Assembly (NCBI GenBank): GCA_050014595.1 | Contig: JBEKDA010000064.1 | Location: 17,932-81,931, forward strand | Direction of reading: 5' to 3' | Length of the DNA stretch: 64,000 nucleotides | Source of the DNA: PALSA-129 sp050014595 | GTDB taxonomy: Bacteria; Acidobacteriota; Terriglobia; Bryobacterales; Bryobacteraceae | The notes under the pieces: model-generated | Told to the model about the DNA's origin: nothing | Seen by the model: the letters and a program-made list of their open reading frames with translations, nothing else | Database searches by the model: none | Program-made: the position numbers and the translations under genes | In this document: positions 17,554 through 26,353 of the stretch, one piece after another | Numbering within the stretch: the stretch's first letter is position 1 | Layout: each line of letters starts with the position of its first letter

Positions 17554-18039
17554 ATGAACAGAACACCGAGGCACATCTTCTTGCCGGCCCTATTGGCCGC
17601 GACTCTCGCAGCCACCGCGGCGGCCCAACAAGCCAAGCCCATTGCGAATTGGGCCAACCTCAACCAACTTGTCACGGGAGCGGAGATCCGGGTTACGCTT
17701 GCCAACGGGAAGACCCTACGTGGGTTCGTGCAGGGCGTGACTCCCGAGTCACTGGCGATCAACGCGACGACCAGCCAGGAGACGCTCTCCAGGCAAGACA
17801 TCCGGCGCGTCGATCTGAAGCGGCCAGGGCATCGCGGGCGAAACACACTCATCGGGTTGGCGGTAGGAACGGGCGCCGGCCTGGCCGCGGGCGCTGTCGC
17901 GGACGCAAAGTCGGGTCCCGGCAGGATGTTTCCGGATTCCGGCAAAGTGGTACTCTCGCCGCTGGGAGCGCTGATAGGCACAGTGGTCGGGGTGGCGCTG
18001 CCTACCGGTGGATGGCGAGAGGTGTATCGCGCGCCATGA
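17554..18039 (+). CDS. Exported Sm-like protein with glycine-zipper tail
   Basis: 161 residues from ATG 17554, which starts a clear signal peptide (NRTPRHIFLPALLAATLAA, cut after AAAQQ). Residues about 40-95 (LVTGAEIRVTLANGKTLRG, TPESLAINA, LSRQDIRRVDL) look like an Sm/LSm-type small beta-barrel, a pattern seen in exported acidobacterial proteins. The C-terminal half has a glycine-zipper hydrophobic segment (LIGLAVGTGAGLAAGAV) and a second one (LGALIGTVVGVALP). Function unknown; it may be an envelope protein. It has no GTAAC motif of its own and no strong ribosome-binding site. Confidence 0.65.
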   Translation: MNRTPRHIFLPALLAATLAATAAAQQAKPIANWANLNQLVTGAEIRVTLANGKTLRGFVQGVTPESLAINATTSQETLSRQDIRRVDLKRPGHRGRNTLIGLAVGTGAGLAAGAVADAKSGPGRMFPDSGKVVLSPLGALIGTVVGVALPTGGWREVYRAP

Positions 18040-18118
18040 GGCCAGCAGCGGGCCGAGTCCCGGCGTGAGACCAGGCGCCAGTGTGCAGAGTCAAACCTAG
18101 TCGGGCGGAGGGTCCCTT

Positions 18119-19062
18119 ATGTCGATAGCTTTTCGGCCAGCCAACGCGCACCGTGGCCACCTCAGGGGTTGGCGGCCGAACCGGGCACTGCCGGCCTCAG
18201 CGGCCGCCGTTGCCCTGCTGCTTGCGGCTGTTTTGGGTATCGGATGGATCGCCTCGGAACGGGCGATCCACCCCGCCACATTTGTCACTATGATAAAGGT
18301 CTTGCGGACTTCCCGAACCTTCACCCGGGCCAGGTCAACTTCGAAAGCCGGACCCACACCAGGATCGCGTCGTGGTTCTTTCCAGGGACGCGGCGCGCGA
18401 CGGTCCTGCTTTCGCATGGCTATGGCGACAATCAGATTCAAATGCTGCCTTATGCGGACTTCCTGGTCCGGCAGGGCTTCTCCGTCCTTACCTACGATAT
18501 GCGCAACCGGGGCCGGAGCGGCGGCGACGCCGTGACATTGGGGGCTCTGGAGGGGCCTGACATTTTATCGGCGGTGGACCATCTCATGACACGACCCGAC
18601 GTCGATCCGAATCGGATCGGCGCGATGGGCCTTTCTCTCGGCGCTTCCGCCACCATTCTGGCGGCGGCAAGCGACTCCCGCATCAAGGCCGTTCTGGACG
18701 ACAGCGGCTTCAGCGACGCGCCCGCCGCCATCCGCAGCAGCTTCCAGCATTTTATCGGGCTGCCGTCATTTCCTTTCGCGCCGCTGACGGTGTCGATTAT
18801 GCAGCTGCGTACCGGAATCGATGTGAACCGGATACGCCCGGTCGACGTAATTGCGCGCATTAGCCCCCGGCCGCTGCTGATCGTCCACTGCATGGACGAC
18901 ACAGTCTTGCCGCCTGACAATAGCGAGCGCAACTTCGCGGCGGCCAAAGAGCCGAAACAGTTCTGGCGCATTCCCTCCGGCGGTCACGTGAACGGGCTGA
19001 AGGCCGCTGGCCGGGAGTACGAATTGCGCGTGGGCCAGTTCTTCGCGGAGAGCCTTCGTTGA
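18119..19062 (+). pseudogene. Alpha/beta hydrolase (YqkD-like) interrupted by a one-base frameshift
   Basis: Two frames together make one protein of about 314 residues. The first (from ATG 18119) gives a membrane anchor, ASAAAVALLLAAVLGIGWIA, then SERAIHP. The second continues RHICHYDKGLADFPNLHPG and the whole hydrolase domain: oxyanion-side HGYGDN, nucleophile elbow GLSLGAS, acid HCMDD and histidine GGHVNG. The switch falls in the C-run at 18271-18274; one extra C would restore a single frame. Family members act as membrane-anchored serine hydrolases of unknown substrate. Either the gene is newly inactivated or the consensus lost one base. GGAGGG lies just before the ATG at 18119. Confidence 0.8.
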
Positions 19063-19084
19063 TCCCCTCTTTGCCGCCATCCTT

Positions 19085-19110
19085 GTAACCCTTCCCTCCC
19101 TTTTCTTTGC
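19085..19110 (+). promoter_or_regulatory. Candidate ECF-type promoter, copy e (weaker)
   Basis: GTAAC (19085-19089), 15 nt, CTTTGC (19105-19110). The second box differs from CTTTAC at one base. It is the upstream one of two copies ahead of the TRAP genes. Confidence 0.35.
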
Positions 19111-19179
19111 GCCACGGCAGGAGTCCTATTCTTGGGGCTCCCCTGCAATCCCCGCCGCGGAATATCGCTGTTCTTTGCT

Positions 19180-19207
19180 GTAACGATTTGGCTCGGTTTT
19201 CTTCACT
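19180..19207 (+). promoter_or_regulatory. Candidate ECF-type promoter, copy f
   Basis: GTAAC (19180-19184), 16 nt, CTTCACT (19201-19207), ending 25 nt before the TatT ATG at 19233. The spacing is one longer and the second box has one mismatch compared with copies b-d. Confidence 0.4.
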
Positions 19208-19232
19208 CAATGAAAAGAGTTGTGAGGCATCC

Positions 19233-20153
19233 ATGAAACCGCTCATCGCCGCTTTGCTGCTGCTCCTGTCGACCGGCTGTTCCATCAAGCGGGTGGCCAT
19301 CAACAAACTGGGCAACGCGCTGGCCTCCGGAGGCGGCACGTTCACCAGCGATAACGACCCCGAGCTGGTCGAAGCCGCCATCCCGTTCGGTCTCAAGCTC
19401 TACGAAAGCCTGCTCGCGGAATCGCCTAAGCACGCCGGTCTGCTGCTGGCCGCGGCGCAGGGCTTCACCGAATTCTCCTATGCCTTCGTGGATTCGCGCA
19501 TCGACGAAGCCAAGGAGCAGAACCTCGACCGTGCCAACGCTCTCCGCGCCCGCGCCCGCAAGCTCTACCTGCGCGCCTACGGGTACGCCATGCGCGGGCT
19601 CGAAGCCCGCTATCCCGGCTTCGCCAAGGCGCTTGACGACGATGCCGAGACCGCCTTGAAACGCGTCCATATGCGCGACGTGCCGCTGCTCTATTGGACC
19701 GCCGCCTCCCGCGGCCTGGCCATTTCTCTTTCCAAGACCAGCCCCGAGATGATCGCCGAACTGCCCCTGGTGGAGACCATCGTGCGGCGCGTAGCTGAAC
19801 TCGACGAGGGTTTCGAAAACGGCGCCGTGCCCGAGTTCCTCATCACTTTCGAAGCGGCGCGCACGGACGTGAAGGCCGAGGAGGCGCAGAAGCTGATGCG
19901 CCGGCACTTCGAGCGCGCCATCGAGCTCTCCCAGGGCAAGCGCGCCGGAACCTATGTCTCCTTCGCCGAAAATGCCTGCCTGCCGGCGCAGAACGCCGCG
20001 GAATTCAAGTCCATGTTGGAAAAGGCCCTCGCCGTGGATCCGGACGCCGATCCCGACAACCGGCTGGCTACCCTGGTGGCGCAGCGCCGCGCGCGCTGGC
20101 TGCTGGAACATATCGACGAGCTTTTCCTGGAATCGGCACCCAAAGAATCATAA
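19233..20153 (+). CDS. TRAP transporter TatT-type lipoprotein
   Basis: 306 residues from ATG 19233; the lipoprotein signal MKPLIAALLLLLSTGCS with its lipobox cysteine fixes the start. The mature protein is almost entirely helical (TPR-like repeats: LLAAAQGFTEFSYAFVDSR, ARARKLYLRAYGYAMRG, PLLYWTAASRGLAI), as in TatT of Treponema, which forms a trimer and binds the TRAP substrate protein. It is followed after 10 bp by dctP and then the fused permease, so the three make one operon. Two GTAAC elements precede it. It probably helps deliver a hydrophobic or anionic ligand to DctP. Confidence 0.88.
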   Translation: MKPLIAALLLLLSTGCSIKRVAINKLGNALASGGGTFTSDNDPELVEAAIPFGLKLYESLLAESPKHAGLLLAAAQGFTEFSYAFVDSRIDEAKEQNLDRANALRARARKLYLRAYGYAMRGLEARYPGFAKALDDDAETALKRVHMRDVPLLYWTAASRGLAISLSKTSPEMIAELPLVETIVRRVAELDEGFENGAVPEFLITFEAARTDVKAEEAQKLMRRHFERAIELSQGKRAGTYVSFAENACLPAQNAAEFKSMLEKALAVDPDADPDNRLATLVAQRRARWLLEHIDELFLESAPKES

Positions 20154-20163
20154 GGAGAACGCA

Positions 20164-21273
20164 ATGTGCAAGCGAATGATTTTTACGGCAGCCTTGTGCG
20201 GGCTGGCGCTGGTGGCGCGAGCTCAGAAGATCGACATGGCCACGCTGGCGCCCGAGGGCTCGACCTGGTTCAAAGTGATGGAGAACATGGCAGCGGACTG
20301 GAAGAAGATCTCCAACAGCAAAGTCAACCTGATCATCCATCCCGGCGGCGTGCTGGGCGACGAGCCGGAGTGCGTCCGCCGGCTCGATCACCACTCCATC
20401 CAGGCCGCCGGCCTTTCCGGCGCGGGTTTGGGCGACATCGACCAGGGCGTGGCCTGCCTCCAGATACCCATGATGTTCGACTCCTACGAGGAACTCGACT
20501 ACGTGCGCGACCGCATCGCCCCCAAGCTGGAGCAAAGGCTCCGGGAAAAAGGCTACGAAGTGCTCTACTGGAGCGATGTGGGTTGGGTCCAGTTCTTCTC
20601 CACCAAGCCGGTGTGGAGGCTGGACGATCTGCGGAAATTGCGGCTGTGGACCTGGGCCGGCGACGCCACCGAAGTGGAGCTGTGGCAAATCAATGGTTTC
20701 CGCGTCTTCCCGATGGCCGCCACCGACATCTATATGGAACTGCAGTCTCATAACCTCGATGCCGTCCCCGAAACGGCTCTCTACGCCGAAACCACCAAAC
20801 TGTACACTCTGGCCCCGTACATGTGTGACGTGAAGTGGGCGCCTCTGGTCGGCGCCACCATTATTGCCAAGGACGTTTGGGAAAAGATTCCCGCGGCGCA
20901 GCGCGTCCCCATGCTGGCGGCGGCGCGCAAGTCCGGAGAGGTTTTGAAGGCGGACGTTCGCGCCCAGGACACTGGGGCCATCGCCGCCATGATGGCAGGC
21001 CAGCCCGGCAAGAAATCCAACAAGCTCCAGGTCACCCACCTGGATCCCGCCGCCATGGCCGACTGGCGCAAACTGACCGAAGCCATGTATCCCAAGATGA
21101 GGGGCAAGATGGTTCCGCCCGACCTCTTCGATGAAGTCCAGAAGCTGCGCGATCAGTACCGCGCCGAGCATCCAGCCAAACCTGCGGAGGTCAACGCCAA
21201 GAGCACTGCCAAGAGCCAGAGCGTCTCCAAGGGAAAGGCCACCTCCAAGGGAAAGGGCAAGGCCGGTAAGTGA
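20164..21273 (+). CDS. dctP: TRAP transporter substrate-binding protein, DctP family
   Basis: 369 residues from ATG 20164, with AAGGAG 7 nt upstream and signal peptide MCKRMIFTAALCGLALVARA. The DctP pattern is clear: IDMATLAPEGSTWFKVMENM, HPGGVLGDEPECVRRL, LQIPMMFDSYEELDYVRD and WTWAGDATEVELWQ. The C-terminus carries an extra ~25-residue tail of Lys, Ser and Gly (KSTAKSQSVSKGKATSKG), unusual for this family and possibly disordered. The bound solute cannot be told from sequence. The stop overlaps the GTG start of the permease gene (GTGA at 21270-21273). Confidence 0.92.
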   Translation: MCKRMIFTAALCGLALVARAQKIDMATLAPEGSTWFKVMENMAADWKKISNSKVNLIIHPGGVLGDEPECVRRLDHHSIQAAGLSGAGLGDIDQGVACLQIPMMFDSYEELDYVRDRIAPKLEQRLREKGYEVLYWSDVGWVQFFSTKPVWRLDDLRKLRLWTWAGDATEVELWQINGFRVFPMAATDIYMELQSHNLDAVPETALYAETTKLYTLAPYMCDVKWAPLVGATIIAKDVWEKIPAAQRVPMLAAARKSGEVLKADVRAQDTGAIAAMMAGQPGKKSNKLQVTHLDPAAMADWRKLTEAMYPKMRGKMVPPDLFDEVQKLRDQYRAEHPAKPAEVNAKSTAKSQSVSKGKATSKGKGKAGK

Positions 21274-23072
21274 CGCGAGCCTGGCGCATCCTGGGAAGTG
21301 GGGAAAGGGCTGTCGCGATTCTGGCCATTTCCCTGGCATCGCTGCTCCCCATCATCGCCATGGCCACCCGTCTGGCCGGTGTCCGCGGAATCCCCGGTTC
21401 GGTGGTCTTTGTCCAGCAACTGACGCTGTGGATCGCATTCCTGGGAGCAGCGCTGGCGGCCTCCGGGGATAGGCTGCTGGGGATGTCGGCCAACACCTTC
21501 GTGCCGCCCAGGTGGGCCGTGCCGGTGCGCATCTTCGGCTGTGGCCTGACGGCGGCCATCTCCGCCAGCCTGTGCTGGGCGAGTTGTCAATTTGTGGCTT
21601 CCGAGGTGTCCATTGGGAAGACGCTGGCCCTGGGAGTGCCCAGTTGGGTCCTGGCGCTGGTCATGCCGTTGGGTTTTCTGCTCATCACCCTGCGTGCCAT
21701 CCGCAGTGCGGGGGCCGGCTCTCGCCATCGTTTGGCCGCCGCTTTGTTTTTGCTGGCGCCACTGGTCTTGACCTTCGCGCCCAGGCCGGAAGGGCCGGCG
21801 GTTTTGTGGATCGGGATCATCGTCATCATCGCCGGCGCCGTGCTGGGCCTGCCGATTTTCGCCACCCTGGGCGGCATTGCGCTGCTCCTGCTGTGGCAGG
21901 TCGGTCAGCCCGCCGTGGATGTGCCCGACAACGCCTACTCTCTGATGGTTTCGGAGGTTTTGCCCTCGCTCCCGCTGTACACCCTGGCGGGCTATCTTTT
22001 GGTGGAAGGCGGCGCCAGCACGCGTCTGCTGCGCGTCTATACCGCCCTGTTCGGCTGGCTGCCGGGGGGCCTCGCCATTACCACCGCCGTCGCCTTCGCC
22101 ATTTTCACCTTCGCCGGCTCCGGCGTCACCATCGTTTCCATGGGCGGATTGATGCTGCCCATGCTCATCAAGGCGCGCTATACGGAACGGTTCTCCATCG
22201 GTCTGATCAATGGATCAGGCTCTCTCGGGCTGCTGTTTCCGCCGAGCCTGCCCGTCATCCTCTATGCCGTTTATGCCAAGACGGTCCAGATCGACACGCT
22301 GTTCGTGGGTGCATTCGTGCCGGGGCTGCTGATGGTCACGATGGTCTCGGCATGGGGCGTCTTCCACGGCGTGAAAAGCGGGGCCGAGCGCTCGCGGTTC
22401 TCCTTCGCGGAAGCGCGCCAGGCTCTTTGGGTCGCCAAATGGGAATTGGCGCTCCCGGTGATCGTCGTCGTCGGCCTCTTCGGGGGGTTCGGCACCCTGG
22501 TGGAGGCCGGAGCCATCGCCGTCGTTTACTCCTTCATAGCCGAGTGCTTCATCCTGCGCGAGTTCTCGCTGCGCCGTGATTTTCCGCGTGTCGCCGTGGA
22601 GTGCGTCACCGTCGTCGGCGGCGTGCTGCTGATTATCGGCGTGGCCAAGGGGCTCACCTACTACCTGGCCATCCAGGACGTTCCCGGCACCCTGAGCAAC
22701 TGGGTCGATGTCCACATCCATTCCAAATATGTCTTCCTGCTGCTGCTCAACGTCGTGCTGCTGATCAAAGGCTCGTTCATGGACGTCTTCTCGGCGATCA
22801 TCGTGATGGTGCCGCTCATCCAGCCGATTGCCGCGAGATTCGGCATCGACCCGGTGCAGATGGGAGTCATTTTCCTGGCCAACCTGGAACTCGGATACCT
22901 TACGCCTCCAATCGGCATGAACCTCTGTCTCTCCGCTTACCGCTTTAAACAGCCGATGACAGCCGTATACCGCGCCACGCTTCCGGTTTACTTGATCCTG
23001 CTGGCCGGCGTGTTACTCATCACATATGTGCCCGTGCTGACTACGCTACCGGTGAAGTGGCTGGGCTTGTAA
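21270..23072 (+). CDS. TRAP transporter permease, DctQ-DctM fusion
   Basis: 600 residues, GTG start overlapping the dctP stop by 4 bases. The first ~165 residues are the small four-helix DctQ part (FVQQLTLWIAFLGAALAAS is typical). The rest is the large DctM permease with 10-12 helices and family motifs GGASTRLLRVYTALFGWLPG, GSGVTIVSMGGLMLPML and GSLGLLFPPSLPVILYA. It drives uptake with an ion gradient together with the DctP and TatT proteins encoded just upstream. The fusion of both membrane subunits is common. There is no sign of damage. Confidence 0.93.
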   Translation: MTRAWRILGSGERAVAILAISLASLLPIIAMATRLAGVRGIPGSVVFVQQLTLWIAFLGAALAASGDRLLGMSANTFVPPRWAVPVRIFGCGLTAAISASLCWASCQFVASEVSIGKTLALGVPSWVLALVMPLGFLLITLRAIRSAGAGSRHRLAAALFLLAPLVLTFAPRPEGPAVLWIGIIVIIAGAVLGLPIFATLGGIALLLLWQVGQPAVDVPDNAYSLMVSEVLPSLPLYTLAGYLLVEGGASTRLLRVYTALFGWLPGGLAITTAVAFAIFTFAGSGVTIVSMGGLMLPMLIKARYTERFSIGLINGSGSLGLLFPPSLPVILYAVYAKTVQIDTLFVGAFVPGLLMVTMVSAWGVFHGVKSGAERSRFSFAEARQALWVAKWELALPVIVVVGLFGGFGTLVEAGAIAVVYSFIAECFILREFSLRRDFPRVAVECVTVVGGVLLIIGVAKGLTYYLAIQDVPGTLSNWVDVHIHSKYVFLLLLNVVLLIKGSFMDVFSAIIVMVPLIQPIAARFGIDPVQMGVIFLANLELGYLTPPIGMNLCLSAYRFKQPMTAVYRATLPVYLILLAGVLLITYVPVLTTLPVKWLGL

Positions 23073-23088
23073 GCACCGACGGGCAACC

Positions 23089-23505
23089 TTGGTATCCAAA
23101 ATTGAATTTCGTCCTGAATTGAGGCCGGGTATCACTAAGGGAGCCAGGTCGGGCCGGATCGTCAACGGCCACGAGTACCTGCTGCCCGCCGCCGAGACCT
23201 ACGATATCAACCTGGGTGGCCGGCAGTGGCGGAGCGTATCGACATATAGTTCGTACCGCGACTTCCAGGCCGCACCGGCGCCGGAGGCCGCGGCGGACTA
23301 CTTCGAACTCCGCGACCAGGTTGTCCGTTCCAAGGCTTCGCCGGCCACAAGGAGAAGTTTTCGTTGGCAGGCTTCCGTAACTGTCTCGCGCTGGATGCCG
23401 TGCATGACCGGAGGATCCTACGAAAATGCCGGCATCGATCTTCTCAACCAGGCGCGTACCGTTACCCTGGATTTCAGGGCCATGAAACTGACTCTCGATC
23501 GCTGA
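23089..23505 (+). CDS. Hypothetical protein, possibly remnant of an exported aspartic-protease-like protein
   Basis: 138 codons from GTG 23089, starting 16 bp after the permease stop. There is no signal peptide. The last 25 residues, GIDLLNQARTVTLDFRAMKL and TLDR, resemble the final segment of retropepsin-like proteins (LG-D-L-L ... V-T-L-D-F ... L), but the two catalytic Asp-Thr-Gly motifs are absent. The middle (VVRSKASPATRRSFRWQASV) looks out of frame. I think this is a decayed gene rather than a functional small protein. Confidence 0.3.
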   Translation: MVSKIEFRPELRPGITKGARSGRIVNGHEYLLPAAETYDINLGGRQWRSVSTYSSYRDFQAAPAPEAAADYFELRDQVVRSKASPATRRSFRWQASVTVSRWMPCMTGGSYENAGIDLLNQARTVTLDFRAMKLTLDR

Positions 23506-23854
23506 CCGCTAGTCGGGGCCGGACCAAGGGACTGCCCCGCGGCTGGGTCTCAACTTATCGGCTGTCTCATTTTCGGGTTTTGGGTCAATACTCGGAGAAC
23601 GGCGGTCCGGGTGGCACGGCCAGATGTCGATATTGGATGACGGCGCACTTCCATAGCCGCCCGGAATGGCCTCCGGAAGAGCAAAACTCGAGATGTGAAA
23701 GGGTGTCCGGCAATCCGACCGGGACACACCCGGTCACCGGACGACTCAGAGCATTCCAGAAGTCTTCACCGGCTCTTTCTTTGCTGAATGTGCGGAATTG
23801 CACTCGCTCGGATCGGCAACCTGGGTTTATACTTCAACCACGGACTCTCGAACC
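23506..23854. other. Intergenic stretch without recognisable gene
   Basis: 349 bp. Open frames here have no recognisable protein features. I see no hairpin or repeat worth naming. Confidence 0.5.
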
Positions 23855-24625
23855 ATGGCTCGAACGTCGCTCAACCGGCCCTACGAGTGGCTGGCGAAAT
23901 ACTACGACCGCATTTTCTCGTCTTTTCGATCTCCTCTGGATGCGGCGCGCCAGCACGTGCTCGGGCGGATCTTGCCGAACGTGGAATCTGCTTGCGATCT
24001 GGCGTGTGGCACGGGAACGACCGCTCTGGCCCTGGCGCGCGAGGGAATCAAAATGTTCGCGGTGGATCTTTCCCCGATCATGTGCCGTCTTGCACGCGAG
24101 AAAGCCCATCGCGCCCGCCTGCCCGTGCGCGTGCTTTGCGCCGACATGCGCAAATTCCGGCTGCCGGAGTCGGTCGACCTGGTCACGTGCGAATACGATT
24201 CCCTGAATCACGTCCCGCGAAAGACCGACCTGCGGATGGTGGCGCAGGCGGTGGCCCGGGCTCTGAAACCGGGAGGCTACTTTTTCTTCGACGTGAACAA
24301 TCGCTCTGGTTTTGAACGATACTGGTCGGGCACTTTCTGGGTCGAACGGCCGGGCGTGGTAGTCATCATGCGCAATAGCCACGACGCCCCGCAGGACAGG
24401 GCCTGGAGCGATATCGAATGGTTCATACGGGAAAGAAACCTCTGGCGACGGCGTCACGAAAGGGTCGACGAGGTCTGCTGGAGTTCCGACGAGATCCGCC
24501 GAAGGTTGCGCGCGGCGGGATTTGACCGGCTGCGTGCGTGGGACGCATCCCCCTTCTTCCAGGACAATCCACTGATGCGTCCAGGCGGCCGCACGGTGTA
24601 TCTGGCTCGTAAGGCATCTGCCTAA
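23855..24625 (+). CDS. Class I SAM-dependent methyltransferase
   Basis: 256 residues from ATG 23855; a longer frame from 23798 lacks conservation-like features. Motif I ACDLACGTGT (residues 46-55) binds S-adenosylmethionine. Asp in FAVDLSP (motif II) and PVRVLCADMRKFRLP with VDLVTCEYDSLNHV (motifs III-IV) complete the Rossmann fold. ALKPGGYFFFDVNN is the usual post-motif strand. The C-terminal half has a beta sheet with several Trp/Arg (SDIEWFIRERNLWRRR), as in small-molecule methyltransferases. The substrate is unknown. It stands alone between two gene-poor stretches. Confidence 0.88.
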   Translation: MARTSLNRPYEWLAKYYDRIFSSFRSPLDAARQHVLGRILPNVESACDLACGTGTTALALAREGIKMFAVDLSPIMCRLAREKAHRARLPVRVLCADMRKFRLPESVDLVTCEYDSLNHVPRKTDLRMVAQAVARALKPGGYFFFDVNNRSGFERYWSGTFWVERPGVVVIMRNSHDAPQDRAWSDIEWFIRERNLWRRRHERVDEVCWSSDEIRRRLRAAGFDRLRAWDASPFFQDNPLMRPGGRTVYLARKASA

Positions 24626-24920
24626 GTTGAGATCCGCGGATTCGGAAGGTTCCACACGCGCCAAAGACGAGGTTGCATGGGACGCAATCCAAAAACCGGA
24701 GCCCAAGTCGCCGTGCCACCGAAGAGAATTCCCTTCTTCAAACCGGGCAAGGAACTTCGCGAACTGGTTGATAGTCTGAACGTCAACGCCTGAAAAGGGG
24801 GAATTCCATGCCCTTCGGGAATTGAGCGGCTTGCCATCGGGTCGCCGATGCTGGTCCTGCGGCACCAGAACCGGACGCCGCTCCACTTGCCACGCAAGTA
24901 TGATCGATGGGATGGGTGAA

Positions 24921-25976
24921 ATGACACCTCGCGAGCGCTGGAAGGCGGTTCTCGAAGGCCGCCACCCTGACCGGCCGCCGTGCGATTACTGGGCTACCCC
25001 CGAAGTGACCGCCCGCTTGCGGCACGACCTGAATTGCCCCGACGACCGGACTCTCTGGAAGTGCCTGGGCGTGGATAAGTGCATCCACCTGGCGCCGCGC
25101 CATCCGCGGGCCGTAGAAACAGACTGGCATCTGCAGTCGCTGTTCAGTATCTGGGGCCTCGTGACGCGCGAAATCGGATATGGGTCGGGGCTCTACTGCG
25201 AGGTCGTGAGCGGCCCGCTCGAAGCGGCCGAAACCCCGGCTGATGTCGAGCGCTTCCGGTGGCCGGACCCCGAAGAGTGGGAGTTGGCCGGCATTCGCGA
25301 GCAGGCGCTCGCCTGGAAAGACTACCCGGTCCTGTGCGGCTCCCACGAGCCTTTCTATCTCTATAGCCGGATGCGCGGCATGGAGCGGGCACTCACCGAT
25401 CTGCTCGACCATCCAACCATCGCCGAAGCGGCTCTCGCCCGCATCCACTCCATTCACGAGCGCCTGTTCGAGCGCATCCTCTCGGAGGCCGGCGATCTGA
25501 TCGACTTCGTCTATGTCGCGGAAGACCTCGGCACCCAGGAGTCGCTGCTGATGAGCCCCGCGCTGTTTCGGCGTTTTCTCCGCCCGACTCTGCGCCGCAT
25601 GATCGACCTCGCGCATCGCCACGGCGTCCGTGTCTTCCACCACGACGACGGCGCGATCCGTCCGTTGATCCCGGACCTCCTCGACATCGGCATCGACGTG
25701 CTGAATCCGATCCAGTGGCGCTGCCGCGGCATGGACCGCGCCAAGCTCGCTCGCGATTTCGGTAGCCGGGTTGTATTTCACGGCGGAGTGGACAACCAGC
25801 TAACCCTTCCGTTCGGCAGCCCGGCGGACGTTCGTCGTGAAGTAGAAGAGAATATCGCCCTCTTTTCTGCATGCAAGGGCTATATCGTGGCGCCCTGCCA
25901 CAACATCCAGGCGAACACCCCGACTGAAAATATCGTGGCGCTCTATGAGATGGTTCGAGAAAGAGGAGTGCAATGA
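24921..25976 (+). CDS. Uroporphyrinogen decarboxylase-like (URO-D superfamily) protein
   Basis: 351 residues from ATG 24921 (MTPRERWKAVLEGRHPDRPP, the standard opening of this family); in-frame ATGs at 24900 and 24912 are alternatives. The TIM-barrel motifs of URO-D/methyltransferase relatives are present: DFVYVAEDLGTQESLLMSP, HHDDGAIRPLIPDLLDIGI, VVFHGGVDNQLTLPFG and YIVAPCHNIQANTPTENIV. It lacks the arginine pattern of true HemE and is more like the methyl-transfer or sugar-cluster URO-D paralogues. The stop overlaps an ATG (25973) by 4 bases, pointing to a coupled downstream gene that is now missing. Confidence 0.82.
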   Translation: MTPRERWKAVLEGRHPDRPPCDYWATPEVTARLRHDLNCPDDRTLWKCLGVDKCIHLAPRHPRAVETDWHLQSLFSIWGLVTREIGYGSGLYCEVVSGPLEAAETPADVERFRWPDPEEWELAGIREQALAWKDYPVLCGSHEPFYLYSRMRGMERALTDLLDHPTIAEAALARIHSIHERLFERILSEAGDLIDFVYVAEDLGTQESLLMSPALFRRFLRPTLRRMIDLAHRHGVRVFHHDDGAIRPLIPDLLDIGIDVLNPIQWRCRGMDRAKLARDFGSRVVFHGGVDNQLTLPFGSPADVRREVEENIALFSACKGYIVAPCHNIQANTPTENIVALYEMVRERGVQ

Positions 25977-26035
25977 TGCGTGCCCTGCGCCTGAAGGTCT
26001 TGTTGACCTCTCTGGCCTTCCCGCAGCACCGGGAT
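25973..26035 (+). pseudogene. 5' stub of a coupled gene with a signal peptide
   Basis: ATG 25973 overlaps the URO-D stop (ATGA) and has AGAGGAG upstream at 25961-25967. The first codons read MMRALRLKVLLTSLAF, a good signal-peptide start, but the frame then loses any protein character. The natural reading is that the next operon gene was deleted and its start was left behind. Confidence 0.45.
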
Positions 26036-26353
26036 GGGCACAATGGATTTACAGGGAACGGCGAACAGTGTGTTAACTGTTTGTCTCAGCCAAGGGGACA
26101 ACCGCAACGTCCAGGTAGTCCGGTTCTTCGAGATGCTTTGCAGCGATATCACGCCCAAGACGTCAGCCGGCCCTGCCGTGCTGACGGAAGAGGAGAGCCA
26201 CCCGCGGAATTACCGCCGTTGGCTCCCGAACTCCCGAACCTTGTCTCTGGCGATCCCCCGATCTCACCGGCGCGTTAACCAACGTGGGCGACCCAACCAG
26301 AGACGCAGAGAAAGGTTGCAGCCGGATTTGCTTGCGGCTTTTGTGGCAGCCTG
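26036..26353. other. Intergenic stretch with a dispersed repeat
   Basis: 318 bp without a convincing gene. It contains one copy of a dispersed repeat (26236-26264), described separately. Confidence 0.5.
26236..26264 (+). repeat. Dispersed repeat, copy 1
   Basis: The 29-nt segment starting GAACCTTGTCTCTGGCGATC is found again at 53219-53247 with a single mismatch (G/C at position 15). Both copies are intergenic. Confidence 0.6.

Noticed and set aside
18271..18274. Programmed frameshift in the alpha/beta hydrolase gene
   Set aside because: No slippery heptamer or downstream structure is apparent, and two other genes show the same homopolymer defect, so error or mutation is simpler.
20068..21339. 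423-codon minus-strand frame across dctP
   Set aside because: Antisense shadow; the plus-strand DctP is unambiguous.
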